DNA from: Lysinibacillus fusiformis
GTDB taxonomy: Bacteria > Bacillota > Bacilli > Bacillales_A > Planococcaceae
Reading direction: 5' to 3'
DNA: 32,702 bases
Assembly: GCF_002845985.1 (NCBI RefSeq)
Contig: NZ_CM009107.1
Coordinates: 1-32,702 of the forward strand
The translations under genes were made by a program, and so were the position numbers. The first letter of the stretch is position 1; every line of letters begins with the position of its first letter. The notes below the pieces were generated by a model, which was given only the letters and a program-made list of their open reading frames with translations, made no database searches and was not told where the DNA came from. Below are positions 32,529-32,702 of the stretch, one piece after another.

Positions 32529-32702
32529 ATGGGACATCAACACGATCACGGTCATGATCATACACATGGTGCAAATAAAAAGGTGTTATTACTGTCGTTT
32601 ATTATTATTACAGGCTATATGATAGTAGAGGCAATTGGTGGTTTTTTAACGAATAGCTTAGCTCTTTTATCAGACGCAGGTCATATGTTAAGTGACTCTA
32701 TC
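32529..32702 (+). CDS. czcD: CDF-family zinc exporter CzcD, first 58 codons (continues at window start)
   Basis: N-terminal part of the CDF zinc exporter. A His-rich leader (HQHDHGHDHTHG, about residues 3-14) precedes transmembrane helix 1 and the start of helix 2, SLALLSDAGHMLSD, with the site residues H52 and D56. The window ends exactly after codon 58 (ATC). Base 1 of the window continues in frame with SLGIAMLAF, where Bacillus CzcD reads LSDSISL. Together with 1-774 the protein is 315 residues and has the paired site residues H159 and D163. The ATG follows GGAGG. Second gene of the czrA-czcD operon. Confidence 0.95.
   Translation, partial: MGHQHDHGHDHTHGANKKVLLLSFIIITGYMIVEAIGGFLTNSLALLSDAGHMLSDSI

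Overview
The window is low-GC Bacillota chromosome, most likely Lysinibacillus or a close relative. The 16S sequence reads like Lysinibacillus, the proteins resemble Bacillus subtilis orthologues, and sporulation gene bofA and a Bacillus-type 270-nt SRP RNA are present. No transposase, integrase, phage gene, CRISPR array or plasmid replication gene was seen.

The most important observation concerns the ends. The window stops after exactly 58 codons of a CDF zinc exporter gene (czcD) and begins, in frame, with the remaining 257 codons. Joined, they give a 315-residue CzcD with both halves of its zinc site. The sequence is therefore a rotated circle. Read as a circle, the order is rrn-guaB-dacA-asnO-pdxR-pdxS-pdxT-serS-tadA-czrA-czcD-csoR-copZ-copA-dgk-dck-...-tRNA-Ser-scr-dnaX-ebfC-recR-yaaL-bofA-rrn. 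In Bacillus this is essentially the interval near oriC between two rRNA operons (rrnO before guaB, rrnA after bofA). The single rRNA operon here is probably two operons merged, either by assembly collapse or by real recombination and excision. It does not look like a plasmid.

Layout. 1-3906: end of czcD, then a copper module (CsoR repressor, CopZ chaperone, CopA ATPase) with two CsoR-type operators. 4122-7841: deoxynucleoside kinases dgk/dck, a LOG-family gene that apparently starts at ATA, a soluble PAS chemoreceptor-like protein and a RraA-family protein. 7887-11392 (minus strand): a glutamate/aspartate symporter behind a GlnK/GlnL-like two-component system. 11520-15498: tRNA-Ser(UGA), SRP RNA, then dnaX-ebfC-recR-yaaL-bofA (clamp loading, recombination, sporulation). 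15504-20906: tandem rrn promoters, 16S-23S-5S with no spacer tRNAs, and a 118-nt repeat before both 23S and 5S. 21093-30709: guaB (GMP synthesis), dacA (cell wall), asnO-type asparagine synthetase, divergent pdxR/pdxST (PLP synthesis) and serS behind a serine T-box. 30783-31325: decayed sigma-54 activator. 31424-32702: tadA (minus), then czrA and the start of czcD.

Most genes are conserved housekeeping genes. The metal genes form two adjacent sensor-plus-efflux modules, zinc (czrA-czcD) and copper (csoR-copZ-copA), contiguous across the circular join. No previously undescribed defence or mobile system was found. The items worth a second look are the circular structure, the spacer repeat, the ATA start, the regulatory DNA around gltT and copA, and the pseudogene.
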